Of a DNA stretch of 64,000 nt, positions 1 to 14,329 are shown piece after piece. The notes under the pieces were generated by a model. The model had not been told where the DNA came from. It was given only the letters and a program-made list of their open reading frames with translations, and did not search any database. Source of the DNA: Phallus indusiatus (Eukaryota; Basidiomycota; Agaricomycetes; Phallales; Phallaceae); the NCBI GenBank assembly GCA_027605045.1, contig JAQFWX010000180.1, positions 1 to 64,000 on the forward strand. The letters run 5' to 3'. Numbering within the stretch: the stretch's first letter is position 1; each line of letters begins with the position of its first letter. A program made the position numbers and the translations under genes.

Positions 1-2676
1 ACTGTGTAAATGAACCAATTGTATCATCAAAATATAATCTCAAATGGTTTGTATCGTGCCATCTAACGCTGTTATATATTCTTCCTTGTATCTTTTCAAG
101 AAAATATAGGAAGGATTTTTCACTCTCTTTTCCTTCCGGTGAACCCGCAGGCCCATAACCTTACGACACATGCGGCACCCCGAAACAGCCGAGAGATCGT
201 ATACTCGGCTGAAAAACCCTTCGAGGTCCTTTGAGCGTGCATCAGGCAAAACCTGAGAATTCTACAAAGTCAATCACTACGCTTTGATCTTGCTGACGTG
301 TTCAGTGTACGGATCCTATGCGTCTAATAATACACTGCTCTCAATATCAATATCGCAATATCGCAGCTGCGATAGAGACTCCAATCGAATAGGCACGAAC
401 GAAATAAACTCTCGGAGGGAGCATCCTGATTGGGTATATGTACACGCATGATACTTTACCGTAGAGAATTGCCAATCGCCTTACTTTCATATACATGTAT
501 TGCACATGACCGTTCTTGTTCTCCTGGCACAAAGTGAGCTTCTGTGCTGCAGCGGGTAAACCATTTCATCTGACAACTTTGGTGAAGCTTCTTCGGATAT
601 GAGTCATGCAATGACCATGCCATCCATTGCACTCGGAACCCTCCTTGACACCTCTGGCTGGAATCTACTGTCATCATTTCCAATTGGCTTGTGAAACGAC
701 TTTCAAAGGTCCTGTGAGTCAGTTTTGGACGGGCAGCAAGAATATCCCTATATAAATAATGAAAGTTAGGAGAATGCAGCCGGACATTGTTGGCATACTT
801 CGACATGTCAGTGTCAGTGTCAGTGGTCAGTGCAAGAATCAGATTCAAAACCCAGTCGCTAGTTTGGAGGGAGGGGGCGTGACCGCGTGACTATGATAAA
901 ACCGCTTGACCTTAGCTCGACCCTTGTTAGCTTCAATAACTGACAACGAGGCTGCCTGACAGTGCCTGCAAGTGCCTTTATCAAGCCTGGTTAAGTGTGT
1001 AACCTCTTCATTACACCCCTTGATCTGACTGAAATTTGCTAGGCACTCATGCGAATCAAGGAAGCAATCTAGACCCTCGGTGTCTTTCAATATGAGGAGT
1101 GTCCTCGAGTCGTTCAACTTGAAGTCATCTGACAGACGATTATCTTGAACATTTCACTTCACGAGCTTATCATGAACTTACCTTCCGAGACAACTCCAAA
1201 CATTACATAAGTTTTGCGAGCTTATAGCAAGCCCGTTGACATCCACCGCATTACATACTATGGAATCATACCTCAATTGAGTTTAAGTGTTATCACATCA
1301 GATAAACTGGCAAGTATATCTTACCACCATGTGATTCCCATACATTGAATTCATAATCATATGGTAGTTATCTTACTCGGACTCGGACAATCTTCTTCTA
1401 TACATTCGATCAACAACAACTTACCATGTCAATTGGCCAGTTGTGCGGCGTGGTTCATAAAAGGAATATGAACCGCTCATCTTTCGCCAGACCCGCAGTA
1501 TCGTTGTCTTTTTGCATATCATAGGTAAATTGTGTAAGCCAGCTGTGTTTGCTGAGCAATACTAAAATATGTATTAATCAAGCTTCTTTCGCGCCACATC
1601 TTTGTTGACTGACATTACCTTTTCTCAAGAACCTTTTATCGGACGACTCAGCAGACGTGATATGTAAATTTTTTGAACGAAAAGAACTCGGATGCACCCG
1701 ACCAGGTCAGAAAGGTATTGATAGCAATGGTGTACTAAGTATATAATGACTTCAGTGCTTACATTGAAATCATATCTCAATAGTTGGTTCTTAACCGGTC
1801 CTGATATACCTTTACCCTCATTCATTCATTAACATTCAACTGAAATGGTTTCATTGAAAGACGTCTTCAACGCCAGTGGAGCCACAAGACACTAAAGAAG
1901 CAAACTGAAGTAGTAGCGGTTGTCTGCGCTTTGATTGCCGTTTAGCAGTATGTTTTATATATGCGCTGAACTGTGTGAATTGCAGAAGTTCAAACCAGTG
2001 TTATCTTTTCTTCCAAGCCAACACAAGTGTAACTTCTATCGCAATATATTTGGCAAAATAGGAAACATTGTTTGAGATTCTATCAACATTTTAGAAGACA
2101 TACAGTGAATGCGCGGCGGCGACTATAAACGACAGCTACTGTACTAGTGTCAGAATTGATAAACGATGAACCTGAGAACACCTTGCCGCCGAAAAACGGC
2201 GCCTGCCCTGCTAAATGTTTGAAAAACCCCATCATGCTCGGAGAACTTTCTCGAACTAATTCTCAATGAGCGCAAGAAGCTTTTTTGAGGAGAAACAACA
2301 ACATTCGCGGAACAGCGGAAAGATGAAAATTCCGAACTCGAATCAATCACGGGAATACTGTACTAGTTTCAGTGAGCTATCGGAGTGAACTGACTAAGGT
2401 CGCCGTCGTACCGCGGCCTCATTAGTAGCCAAATTCCCAAGACATCTCAGTACGATCACAAGCTCGGTTTTAGTATATAAGGCTATCCTCTCGAAGCACA
2501 AGTTCCCGTCTATTTTTACTTCTCCTAACTACAACGCGACTAGCCAGTGACTACTATCCAATTTGAAGAACCACGTAGTATTTTGCCGTGACTCGGACGT
2601 GCTCGATTAGATTATTCACCTTGTCACATTACTCAGGCTAGACCGCGCCACCTTTTTGCTCTTGTCAATTCTCACC
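1..2676. other. Gene-poor stretch upstream of RIB3
   Basis: Both strands hold only short open frames, the longest about 130 codons at 456-848 on the minus strand. None shows a recognisable domain, a convincing exon chain or a homopolymer pattern typical of a decayed element. The last 200 bases before RIB3 contain its likely core promoter. I see no terminal repeats or transposase remnants, though a heavily decayed element cannot be excluded by eye. Confidence 0.5.
2474..2480 (+). promoter_or_regulatory. TATA-like box upstream of RIB3
   Basis: The heptamer TATATAA lies 197 bases before the RIB3 start codon and is followed by a pyrimidine-rich stretch ending in TTTTTACTTCTCCTAAC, a plausible transcription start region. 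The assignment rests on position and sequence only. Confidence 0.35.
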
Positions 2677-3732
2677 ATGAATTCCCACCAGCAATCACTA
2701 GACATTGACGAGGAACGTAATTTCAAGTTCGACGATATCCAGGACGCATTAGATGCTTTTAAGAGAGGCGAATTTGTTGTTGTTGTAGATGATGAAGATC
2801 GAGAGAACGAGGGAGATTTGATTTGCGCAGCGAGTTTGTGTACGACGGAGAAGATGGCTTGGATGATTAAACACACTAGGTAAAGTACACTATTCCACAT
2901 ATACTATAAACACAAACAGTTCTTTCTCAATATCAAGTCTAGTGGATTTATATGCATATCTCTCCCCGCTCCTCGCTTGCAGCAATTAAATATACCAATG
3001 ATGTATCCAGATAATCAAGACAGACACCGCACCGCTTACGCCGTCACAGTAGATTACAAACATGGTGCGCTCACTTTCACTCAACCCAAAGATAGCTGAC
3101 GTGTAAGATTCAATCAAGGCACGACTACCGGAATATCAGCTCATGACCGAGCGTTAACATGCCGAATGCTAGCGTCTTATCCACCACCACCTCCTCCTCC
3201 GTCAGTATCGTCTGAAGAGAATAATTCCACTCTCACGAATGGACATATCTCCAACTTAACATTGCATTCTACCCGTCAAAGCACCAAACCCGTCCCTACT
3301 CAAGAAGCATTCACACGGCCGGGACATGTAGTCCCACTACGCGCGCGTCCAGGTGGCGTCTTGGAGCGTAAAGGGCATACAGAAGCCGCACTAGGTAAGA
3401 AATCTCACTCGCACCCAAAAAAATCTCACCAAAATTTTCCTATTTTATACAGACTTGTGCGTTTTAACCTCCTTACCCCCCGCTGGAGTTCTCTGTGAAC
3501 TAGTAAACGACGATATCCTGGGTTCGATGGCCCGCCGAGATGATTGCCGCGCCTTCGCTAAACGGTAAAAGTCCCTTTCCTCTTGCACAACCACATGCCG
3601 AGTCTGTTTACTCACCTTTTTCTCCTGTTTCTTCTATGTAGGTGGGGACTCAAAATGATATGCATTGACCAAATTATCCACTACCGTCAAAAACATGCGT
3701 CCTATGATTCGTCTTTCACGGTTTTGAAATGA
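2677..3732 (+). CDS. RIB3: 3,4-dihydroxy-2-butanone 4-phosphate synthase
   Basis: Converts ribulose 5-phosphate to 3,4-dihydroxy-2-butanone 4-phosphate plus formate, supplying the four-carbon unit of riboflavin. Five exons (2677-2879, 2943-3064, 3119-3394, 3453-3564, 3642-3732) join to 267 residues. Family motifs appear in order: [11 protein letters not shown] (acidic active-site loop), [28 protein letters not shown] and GHTEAA. The ATG at 2677 sits in CACCATGAA, a good start context; the open frame upstream has only TTG. Two oddities: a Pro-, Ser- and Asn-rich insertion of about 40 residues, including a run of seven prolines, between CRMLAS and the [10 protein letters not shown] motif; and an Arg in RHRTAY where the family often has Gly. 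Yeast RIB3 is about 208 residues, so this copy is longer mainly through the insertion. Confidence 0.95.
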
Positions 3733-5134
3733 TTCGGAGTTGAGGGATCACCGTGCACCAACGGTGCTCCTTTTAATTGACGAACGTTCATAAAGTAAAT
3801 ACTATACATAGTTATTTATTTATGTAACATCAACTTTTGTTTATTCCAACTTAATTTACATATGAACAATAACATATTATATTATTATTGCTCAACCTTA
3901 TACATGAATCACAAATCATGCAAAAAAAATCGGCCTTATATGCGACGACAATAATATAAATATACGACGATCGCTGAACGATCGAACAAAAGCGATCGAT
4001 AATTATTATCACTAATTACAGATAATCTCGAATCTCAAAGAATAACTTTGATAGGTCGTTTAGAAAGCAACAGCACTTTGAGAAAAAAAAAAGGAAGAAG
4101 GAAAAAGAAAACGCTATGCGATGCTCTACTCTACTATGTATGATTGGGTGAATTCATGACATTGATCAAGAAAAAAAGGTTGTCTCGATAAAATTACGGG
4201 AGTGCGAAAGTAAGGTGGTTGGTGGATGAGAAATGTGAGGGGGCGCAGATAAGTGGGTGGGTTCGATGGATGTACAAGGATGTATGCTCGGGTCGTTCTC
4301 CAAATAAAAAAGAAATAAAGCACAACAAAACACAGAAAGAAAGAAAAAGAAAAAAAATCGAGCAAATTGAATCTGTGTGGCCTTACGCCGTCTAGACATG
4401 AATATGCGATTTGCAAGGAAGCGAAGCGACATGCGGGGAGGAATAATTTCGTGTAGTGATGATGAACGTTGGACAAAAGCACGGTTCGTAAGAGGATAGT
4501 TGGCGTTGTTGTTTGGTTTCGTGTAGCATGCAAGTACATGTATAGCAAAACACCAGAAGGCCTTTGGACAAATTAATGTAAAAGCCTCCTTTTTTTGAAA
4601 ACGGATGGAGAGGAAGGATTTCAGAGCAATTCGATTAGACGACGGATAGAAGGAACACAGGAGACGGGGCCACGATAGAAGAGAATTACGATAAGCGACG
4701 GATTTCGCCGATGTCGACGAGATGCATTCGAGGTACGCGTGTCAGCCACACGAATGGGTACACAGCGTAGGATAAGAAAATTGGAGTTTGACGTCCTGTA
4801 GAGACGAGACACGAGCCGGAGAAAGGGTAAGGGGAGGATTGAGGTTCGAGACGAATAAGTTGAGAGTAGTGCAGCGCGATAGAGCGACAAAAAAGTTGGG
4901 AGACAGAGACAGATAGAGACAGTAAGATTAGGTTAACACGGGATTAGGCGAACTCGCATTTGAGTCGAGCCGCCCAGGGCCGACTAAATAAAACTCGAGA
5001 AAGGAAAAGAAACCTCGCAAAGGCGAGAACAGCAGTAATTGAGCAGCGGGATACGTTGTAGGGTTGGTTTACCACCTAATGGAGTAAAAGGGGTTAAGAT
5101 CAACCCTTGATAAATTTAGTAAAAATGATGGTTC
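3733..5134. other. Intergenic region between convergent RIB3 and DED1
   Basis: This 1.4 kb region separates two converging genes. It is A/T-rich just after RIB3. From 4080 to 4900 the plus strand is purine-rich, so the DED1-sense strand is pyrimidine-rich. It most likely holds both 3' untranslated regions. The open frames at 4126-4890 on the minus strand are low-complexity and show no domain. Confidence 0.5.
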
Positions 5135-7301
<2,167 letters not shown>

Positions 7302-9870
7302 ATTACTATTTTATAGTAGTTGAAGTTGATTTTTTTTGAAGTGAATCAAAGGAGTTGAAAATAAAAGAAACTTGATGTTTCTGTCTACGAGAGTGGGAGT
7401 TGGTGGGAGTTTTTAAGTGAGGGGTGCAAAGCGTCTTTTCGCTGTCGGAGCTTGGATACGACGTGATCCGAATATCTGGCGGGTGATGTTCCCACGGTCA
7501 TTTTGTCGAAACCGCTTATCCTCACCGGATGGCTACTTGGCCACTTGGCCATCGACGGCACATGCAAATGACTTCGCGTTCTCTTCCTATAATCTTCCCT
7601 GCGAAACAGCAGCAGAAGATTTCTTAATTTGCTGACTCACTCCTGCTTATCGCCCATCTCTTTCCTATAGAAATGTGTGAATTGTTCAGCCAAGAGAAGC
7701 CTATTTTGCAAAAGCATGTCCCAACTTGCGATGCACCGTGTGGAACAAGGTGAGGCGATCTCACTCAATATTTTCCTGAAATTTCACGCTTCTTCTCCAA
7801 GCTCTTCATGTATTATCGAGCCATGACGTATTTTATTATATTATCGCTCTGTTGAGTGGACACAGGTGGACACGCATGCCCTCGAGATAAATTGTTCACG
7901 AACCGCCTAGCAGCATCGGCTCGGAGCTTCCTGACCTTTAATCAATTGTTCATTTTCTGTGTTTAACCCAGATGGTCGTCTTGCAGCCCTTTCTGTCCAG
8001 TCGCTCCTAGTTGCTCACGCTAAATCACGATCCTCCCTGACCATTCTATCACGAGATGTTCTTCTGAGAAAGGAACGCTTCGATTTCTCTAGATTCTTCA
8101 TATCACAAATCACTTAAATCATTTCAATCGGTGCCTACTGAGGTCCTCTGCCCACTCCAATGAACAGCATGTTCCGTTTTCCGTTTACCGGACACGGAGC
8201 CGCACATACTCCAACACAGCAACCTTTCCTGCCGAACTCGGAACGTGCATCAATCATTATATTTCATCGTTCGATGCCGTTTATACAAACGTAAGTAAGT
8301 AACAAGCACCTTAAGAGAAACGAGGCAAAATGTAACGAGGTTTGTATTTCTTCCGATCGCTAATGAGCCTTACCCTACTTTTAGATAATATTGCCCTATT
8401 GAGTGCCATGACATATCACAAAACGTGGAGAATTAATGGCTCATGTCATTCATTTCTTGCTATTTCAGTTTTAAGCAAACTTAAATTTGACTCTAGCCAT
8501 TTCTTCATTGATAACAGTACTTACGTCTCGCCAGACATGGGTATATATGCCATAAGACCCACTGGCCACCCGCTACTGTAACCTTTAGTTTCTCCAAAAG
8601 GATCATACGTAATTGTAGACCGTACTAAAGCAACTTCTACCACATGATCTCGAACGTCTCTTAGAGGCTAGTCTTTAATTTCAGGAAGCTGGTGCCGTCA
8701 ATTCTCAATGAGATACGTTTAAATAACCAAGAGCGGTTAGCCTAAAATAGTTTGGAGTATTGATACCAAGTACTGTGGTCAGATAATTAGGAGAAGAGTA
8801 TGCTTCAGGGTAGGCCGATCCATATGTCAAATACACTTGACATAAATGTGCTGAGTATATCCAAACCTAGAGGTTAAGTACTCTGTCATGCCGAGGCTTG
8901 AGGGCGGATGTGTACAAATCAGCAAGGTTAGAGAAATCACTGTCAGTTACTATCATAGTGTCCGAGTCAGGGCAGGCAGCGGATAAGTCCTAAGTACTAA
9001 TAAAGACCCTTACCTTTAAACATGTTCCCTTTGAGTCGCCGGGATTACTAATGGTCTGAACACCTAAATCAAGAATTAAGTTAATGGATGTGCAATTCAA
9101 AAGAATTTCAGGAACCAAAAATGTACGTGAAAGTCTAGTGGTCGAAAGTAAGGGTTTGGATTCGCTGGCAGTTAGCCTATTGTTTCTATTGTTAGAAAAT
9201 AGGGGGACTACTGGTACCTAGTTGTAGTACCTATTTGAGACGATAAATTGATGGAGATTTAAATATGTTGCATTCACACTTTGTCCGCACGTGTACGCTT
9301 CAGGTAATGTTTCCAAGCTTGTTTCCATCGTAACGAATATACGGCTGCGCAAAGTTGAAAGTCCCAATATAGCCTGAGAAATATCGATAAACTCCCACAC
9401 TGGGTTTCGGTGTAAAGAAACGCCATGCTTCTACTTCGTCATGTATGATTGACCTCTAAGTTGGGTCGACGATTTGAAAACCGCCAAAGACTAAGCCTTG
9501 CGAGAAGACAAACAATGAAATTTCTTTTAAGCGGTTAGAGAATATCGGTGAATATCAACCGCGGTAATAACGAAATGTGCAACTTAGTCAGAACGAAGCA
9601 GTACTTCCATTTTTTGAAATGATACAGAATGATGCCCGCTATAATTACCTGACAATTGATTAATTCGTCGCGGATGAGCCGTTGTCAATTTGCTCGCGAA
9701 AGACAGACGATCAGTATATTAAATTGGAAGTCGCCGAAATTGTTGAAGGCTACACAAATATATTCGAGTTCGATACAAATCCCACCTGACTCAACTTTGA
9801 CAGATTATTTATCATCTGCAAAATTTTTTTGCTTACGTTCAACATAACGACTCACATCAGGGACATGAAC
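7302..9870. other. Gene-poor stretch between DED1 and HGH1
   Basis: About 2.6 kb without a supportable gene. The first few hundred bases are the DED1 promoter. Short frames at 7417-7635, 8342-8581, 9218-9400 and 9656-9847 have no domain and no plausible splice extension that I could find. There is no visible long terminal repeat, inverted repeat or poly-A tail. It could hold a noncoding transcript or an eroded element, but nothing in the bases proves either. Confidence 0.45.
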
Positions 9871-11590
9871 TTACACTTCTTCTATTCTTTCATCTTCGGA
9901 ATCATCTTCATCTTCATGATCTTTATCTTTTTCCACAATAGTCGTTATATCACCATCATTTGTCGTCTCGTCACTTTCGTCCCGTTTCAATAAATTGACC
10001 AATCTTTCAACATGTTCTGAAACCTTGATCACACGCTTTATCAGGTGTTGTCATATAACCTAGTTTGTGATCAACTCACTTTTTCTACTGCTTCCGTTTC
10101 ATGCAATACGCGTATAATTTCATATGTACCGTTGTTCCTGAGGTAATCACGTCCCCATCGCGTTGTACATAAAAGAAGTAGTGATTCAATATGCGCCAAT
10201 CGCAATGCGCTGTCAGGCTCCCGTTTTTTGGTGGGAGGCAGGAACTGTAAAACAGCGGGTAACTTCTCTTGTTCCTGTCATTTATTGAATACTTGAGTGT
10301 GATTCGGTAGGTAACACAATTTACCTCAAGGTCCAGCTCTTCTGGGCCCGCCAAAGGTAGTAAAATGGCAGGGAGAATGTTAACACCAGAAGCTTCGATT
10401 TTCGAAGGTGAGACCGATACTTGTTCATCTTCAGTTGAGAGCAGGGCCTTGTGTGCCGGCGCATGGAAACAGCAATTTCTAGTCATAGTCAGTTTCATGT
10501 TAGTTACTCGAAATGCAGACGCAATATCAACTAACTTGATAACTGAAACGACTCCACCACGACGTATTGCATCTCTATGTTCCGTAAATGGCGTCAACTT
10601 TACGATTGGGTATTCCAGTTGTGAGCTTGACTCCAATGGATCAATCGATTCGGGCGTGAGGAAAAATAAACGCCCGTTAGGTGTCTGGTAAGTGATAATT
10701 CCATGAGTGATCAAGACCCGTCTGATTTCTGCAACGAACAAACCGATCAAACGTTTCTTACCACACTTAGATTAGCAAAAACACCAGACAAAAAATGCAG
10801 AGATCCTTTCCGGGCTCCCGCATCTTTTGTGAGCTCGCTTCCTTCTACTTTCGCGCTAGCTGCAAATGCATCTAATAAAAACGGAAGAGCCAACATTTCT
10901 TTAGAATCACTGGTTGATAAGGAGGGAGATGGCGATGTCCCTGAGCGCGATTGTGTGGGATAATATCGATAACTTAACAATGGATCGACAATAATAGTAA
11001 CTTTAAGTGACAGCAACGTTGAGCAGACTGATTGTAGTGATGTGATATTAGAAAGAAGCATTGCTGCGAGATCAGCTAATATGGAAGGCGGGTGCTATAA
11101 AACCAAGACGAGTCAAATGAATTCGCCGCAATAATCAAAATAATAACTAACCAGGATGTATGAAACCAAGAAACCTAAAAAGGATTCATCTGAAAGGGAC
11201 GCAATCCATAACGGGGAATCGGTCAAATTAACAAGGGCGCGAAAAGCGTCGTGAGCGATAGCCTGAATGGCCAACTGATTATTTCCATCTCAGCGACGAT
11301 ACGACGAAGAATAACGTGCCAGCTGATCGCGACATAGTAATTTCAAATCTCTGCACAGTTCCGAATCTTTAAGTCCATTTTTAGAGTTCCCGCTCTTGAA
11401 GAAAATATCCCGATGTGGTGAACCAGCGGGTGTTTGACCCAGTAGATTTTCTAGAGCAATTTGTCTCACTTGGGGATTCCTATCATGGAGAAACTGAAGC
11501 AGCTGTAAGAGATTGAAAATCAATAAGACTGAATTATTGTTGAATCAGCGGACAGGACGCAGGACGTACCTCTTGTAATTGTGTGTCCAT
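9871..11590 (-). CDS. HGH1: HGH1-family armadillo-like protein (eEF2 folding factor)
   Basis: In yeast, HGH1 helps newly made elongation factor eEF2 fold, together with Hsp90 and TRiC. The gene is split into many exons. The first encodes only MDTQLQE, followed by the ARM-like opening LLQFLHDRNPQVRQIALENL. Later pieces match the family in order: DLKLLCRD; AHDAFRALVNLTDS; ADLAAMLLSNITS; LHFLSGVFANLSV; GRLFFLTPES; a segment FTEHRDAIRRGGV; APAHKALLS; LPLAGPEELDLE; FLPPTKKREPDSALRL; LLLCTTRWGRDYLR; and HVERLVNLLKRDE. The end is a very acidic tail (DKDHEDEDDSEDE). One intron (11275-11319) appears to need a GC donor. The start at 11590 lies 88 bp from the divergent SPT20 start. Family assignment is firm; exact exon borders in the middle are less certain. 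Confidence 0.88.
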
Positions 11591-11678
11591 TTGAGAGTGA
11601 TTACATAAGGTGAGCTGGTGTGACGTCGCGTTGACCAAGAACGATCAAAGCGTTTGGAGGTCGAAAGCCACTTGCTGA

Positions 11679-14329
11679 ATGGCTCTTGTTTACAATCAGC
11701 CCGGATTCGCTCAGAGGCTATTGGAGAAGTACAAAACGTCACCACCATCCTTCTCCATCGACTACTACGACGACCATTGGTTGCTGAATAAAGCTCCGAC
11801 CAAGTTCCTGTACACCCAACCGTTCTCGGTAAGTTTCCAATATCTGAAGCCTATCTTACTAATGTATTTTGCATAGTCGTTATTGGATGATATAAACTCG
11901 CTGAGAATACCCGTGGATTTCATCGAACTATTCGATGCTGCCAATGTCTCGTACTATGAAGGTTAGGAATGCCCTTGACCACCGTTACACCGATATCTGA
12001 GACTCTGTAGGCTGCATGATTGTGGAAAACATTGACCATAGGAAGCCTCGAACTCACCATCAGCAATCATCCAATAAAGAACCGGAGTCTGTTCGAGTCG
12101 TACTGCATCCTAGTCCTGAGACCCTATATGCCGATATCTGTCTGTTAAATGCCAAGTACGGAAATACCTGGACAGATATAGATGCGCTAGATATAGAATC
12201 TAAGATTTTGGTACGCCCAGCTTTTCTTGTATATCTACACACTTTTGAAAGTCATTTGTAGAACGCTATTACCCCGCCACTTCACCTAAATCCCGATCCA
12301 AATCACACTCGGATCGTTAATTCTGTTATACAAGCGACTACCCTACCAGAAACTATATTGCAGAAGCGCAAGTTAAGCCACGACACGGAAGAAAACGAGA
12401 GCGAGAAAGCCAAGCGTGCAAAGCTTTGCAGTCAGTATATGCATCCGCGGCATGGGAAATCATCTATATCGTGAGTTGTCACCCCTCACCATAATAATAG
12501 TTGACTTTAATTTCATTTGCAGACAAAAACGATCTTTGTTTGATATTCTTGGCGAAATTGCTACCAAAGATCAGAAAGGTCTTTATACCCTCAAATACAA
12601 GCCTGTGCGACCGCCGAAAAAGGAACTCGCTGCTATTGCGCAACCGGTCTCTTCTGCAGCGACTCCAGTGCAAACGACCGCACCAGCGGCGCCCGTACCC
12701 GTTGCAATTACCTCCGCTGTACCCTCTCTTCCTCCCTCAACCCAAGATGATTCCAATTTGAAACAAAAACAAACGGTAGGCGCGGCTAAACATCCTACTG
12801 AAGTACCAGCCATGGTCAATGGCAATAAACACAAGCCAATTATTGCTCAACCGATGGCAGCGAGTTCCCCGCACGTTCCATCTCCAACTGTCGAGCAGCC
12901 TAGAGCAAGCGTACCCCCGCCTGTTGTTCGTACACCTGTTTCTACTAGAGCTGCGCTTGCCAGCTCTCCTACGCCCGTACCCCAGCCTCCTTCGCATATT
13001 CCTCCTCCTCAATTACCAGCGTCAAGTCCACGGCCTCCTCATCCTCCTGTTGATCTACCCTCGTTACCCAATAGACCTACTCCGCCGATCTCTGTTACTT
13101 CTTCACCCGTTAAGCAAGAGGAACACCGTCTTCCAACTCCAGCACAAGGTGTTCAAGTACATTCCCAATCACCGGCCATAGTCCCTCCCGTTCCAGTAGT
13201 AAGTGAATTAAACTTCGAAGATGTACTAATATCTATAACGTTATCTTTTAAGAACGCGCATACACAATGGCAGTACTTTGGTGCTCAAAATCATACACAT
13301 TTGCAACATCCCTTACCTCAACAACAGCCCGTGCATCCGCAAATGCAGATTAAGGCTCCACAATTGCAACCCCAGCTACCCGCATCATCTCCACACCCGC
13401 CCCATGTATCACCCCGAGCACAACCCACCCCTCAACTTCCGTCAACCCAGCCGCTCCCACAGCCAGACCCTCAGCTCCAACGAGCACCGTCGCAGCAGCA
13501 ATCTCCGTCTCCATCATTGCAAGCTCAAGTACAACCCAAACCACCACAATTACCGTTACAAGCGCAGAAAAAACAACCCTTGCCACAACCTCCACAAGCA
13601 GTTGCGCACGCACCCCAAGCACAGATGCAAGGGTTTCCCAATCGTCCTGCTTATGCTCAAAACATGTACAAACCGCCTGGTGCCGTTCCTCAATACCCGA
13701 ATATGACTACCCAAAGGTCGAGCCCTCTTGCACATCCGCCGCAGCAAAATCTATCGCACGCACAAACTCAACACGTCACTGCGGCTCAACAGGCGCAACA
13801 GGCTGTTGCTGGTGGTGGTGCACAGATGCAGACGCACGCGATGAACCAGTGGACATTACAGCAGCAGCAGCAACAAGCTCGTTATTTACAAAGTCAGCAA
13901 GCTGCCGCTGCTGCTGCGCATCACCCGCAGGTTATGCCTCAGCATGGTCATGCCATTGGACAGCAGCATCATGCTCAGCAAGCAAACATGGTTCGACCCA
14001 CTCAAGCGCACGATCCTTCTCAACAGCCGGCGATGATGCATCCGCAAATGCAATATAATCAGATGTACACGTACCAGATGCATCAGAATATGTTGAATGG
14101 TATGCGAATACCTCCGAACGCTCAATATATGGCACAATGGCGAGCTGCTCAAGCTCAAGCTCAGGGGGCGGGACGTGGAGGGGGTGCTCCAATGGGAACG
14201 ATACCTGTGAATTACCAACTGCTCGCTGCCCGTGCTCAGCAGCAACAGCAACAGCAGCAGCAGCAACAACAACAACAACAGCAACAACAGCAACAGCAAG
14301 CCCAAGTTCCTCAGGGAACGCAGCGTTGA
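11679..14329 (+). CDS. SPT20: SAGA complex subunit Spt20
   Basis: Structural subunit of the SAGA histone-acetyltransferase coactivator, acting in the nucleus. Exons 11679-11828, 11877-11961, 12011-12210, 12262-12470 and 12523-14329 give 816 residues. The N-terminal Spt20 domain (about residues 8-190) shows LLEKYKTSPPSFSIDYYDDH, then VDFIELFDAANVSYYEGCMI and VENIDHRK, with the typical spacing. The rest is disordered and extremely rich in Pro, Gln, Ala and His, ending in a 21-residue polyglutamine run, as expected for fungal Spt20 activation tails. A stretch inside the last exon (13199-13252) looks like an in-frame intron. If spliced it would shorten the protein by 18 residues. The start ATG follows shortly after the shared promoter with HGH1. 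Confidence 0.92.
14237..14299 (+). repeat. CAG/CAA trinucleotide tract (21 Gln codons)
   Basis: Twenty-one consecutive glutamine codons near the 3' end of SPT20, mixing CAG and CAA rather than a pure CAG run. Such mixing suggests selection for the amino-acid run more than recent slippage. Confidence 0.95.

Noticed and set aside
456..1117. Pair of overlapping minus-strand frames (130 and 90 codons)
   Set aside because: They have no domain and no good splice join. Composition looks non-coding.
3735..3775. Short hairpin CCGTGCACCAACGGTGC after RIB3
   Set aside because: The stem is short and imperfect. Fungal mRNAs do not end at bacterial-type hairpin terminators, so it was not called.
4126..4890. 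Minus-strand frames downstream of DED1
   Set aside because: Phe/Leu/Arg-rich translations of pyrimidine-rich 3' flank. No family features.
10365..10963. Two plus-strand frames of 108 and 86 codons
   Set aside because: They lie exactly over HGH1 exons on the minus strand, which match the family. The plus frames have no similarity to known proteins.
12819..13706. Alternative frames of 120 and 142 codons within SPT20
   Set aside because: They are shadow frames of a Pro/Gln-rich low-complexity exon and have Leu- or Asn/His-rich nonsense composition.
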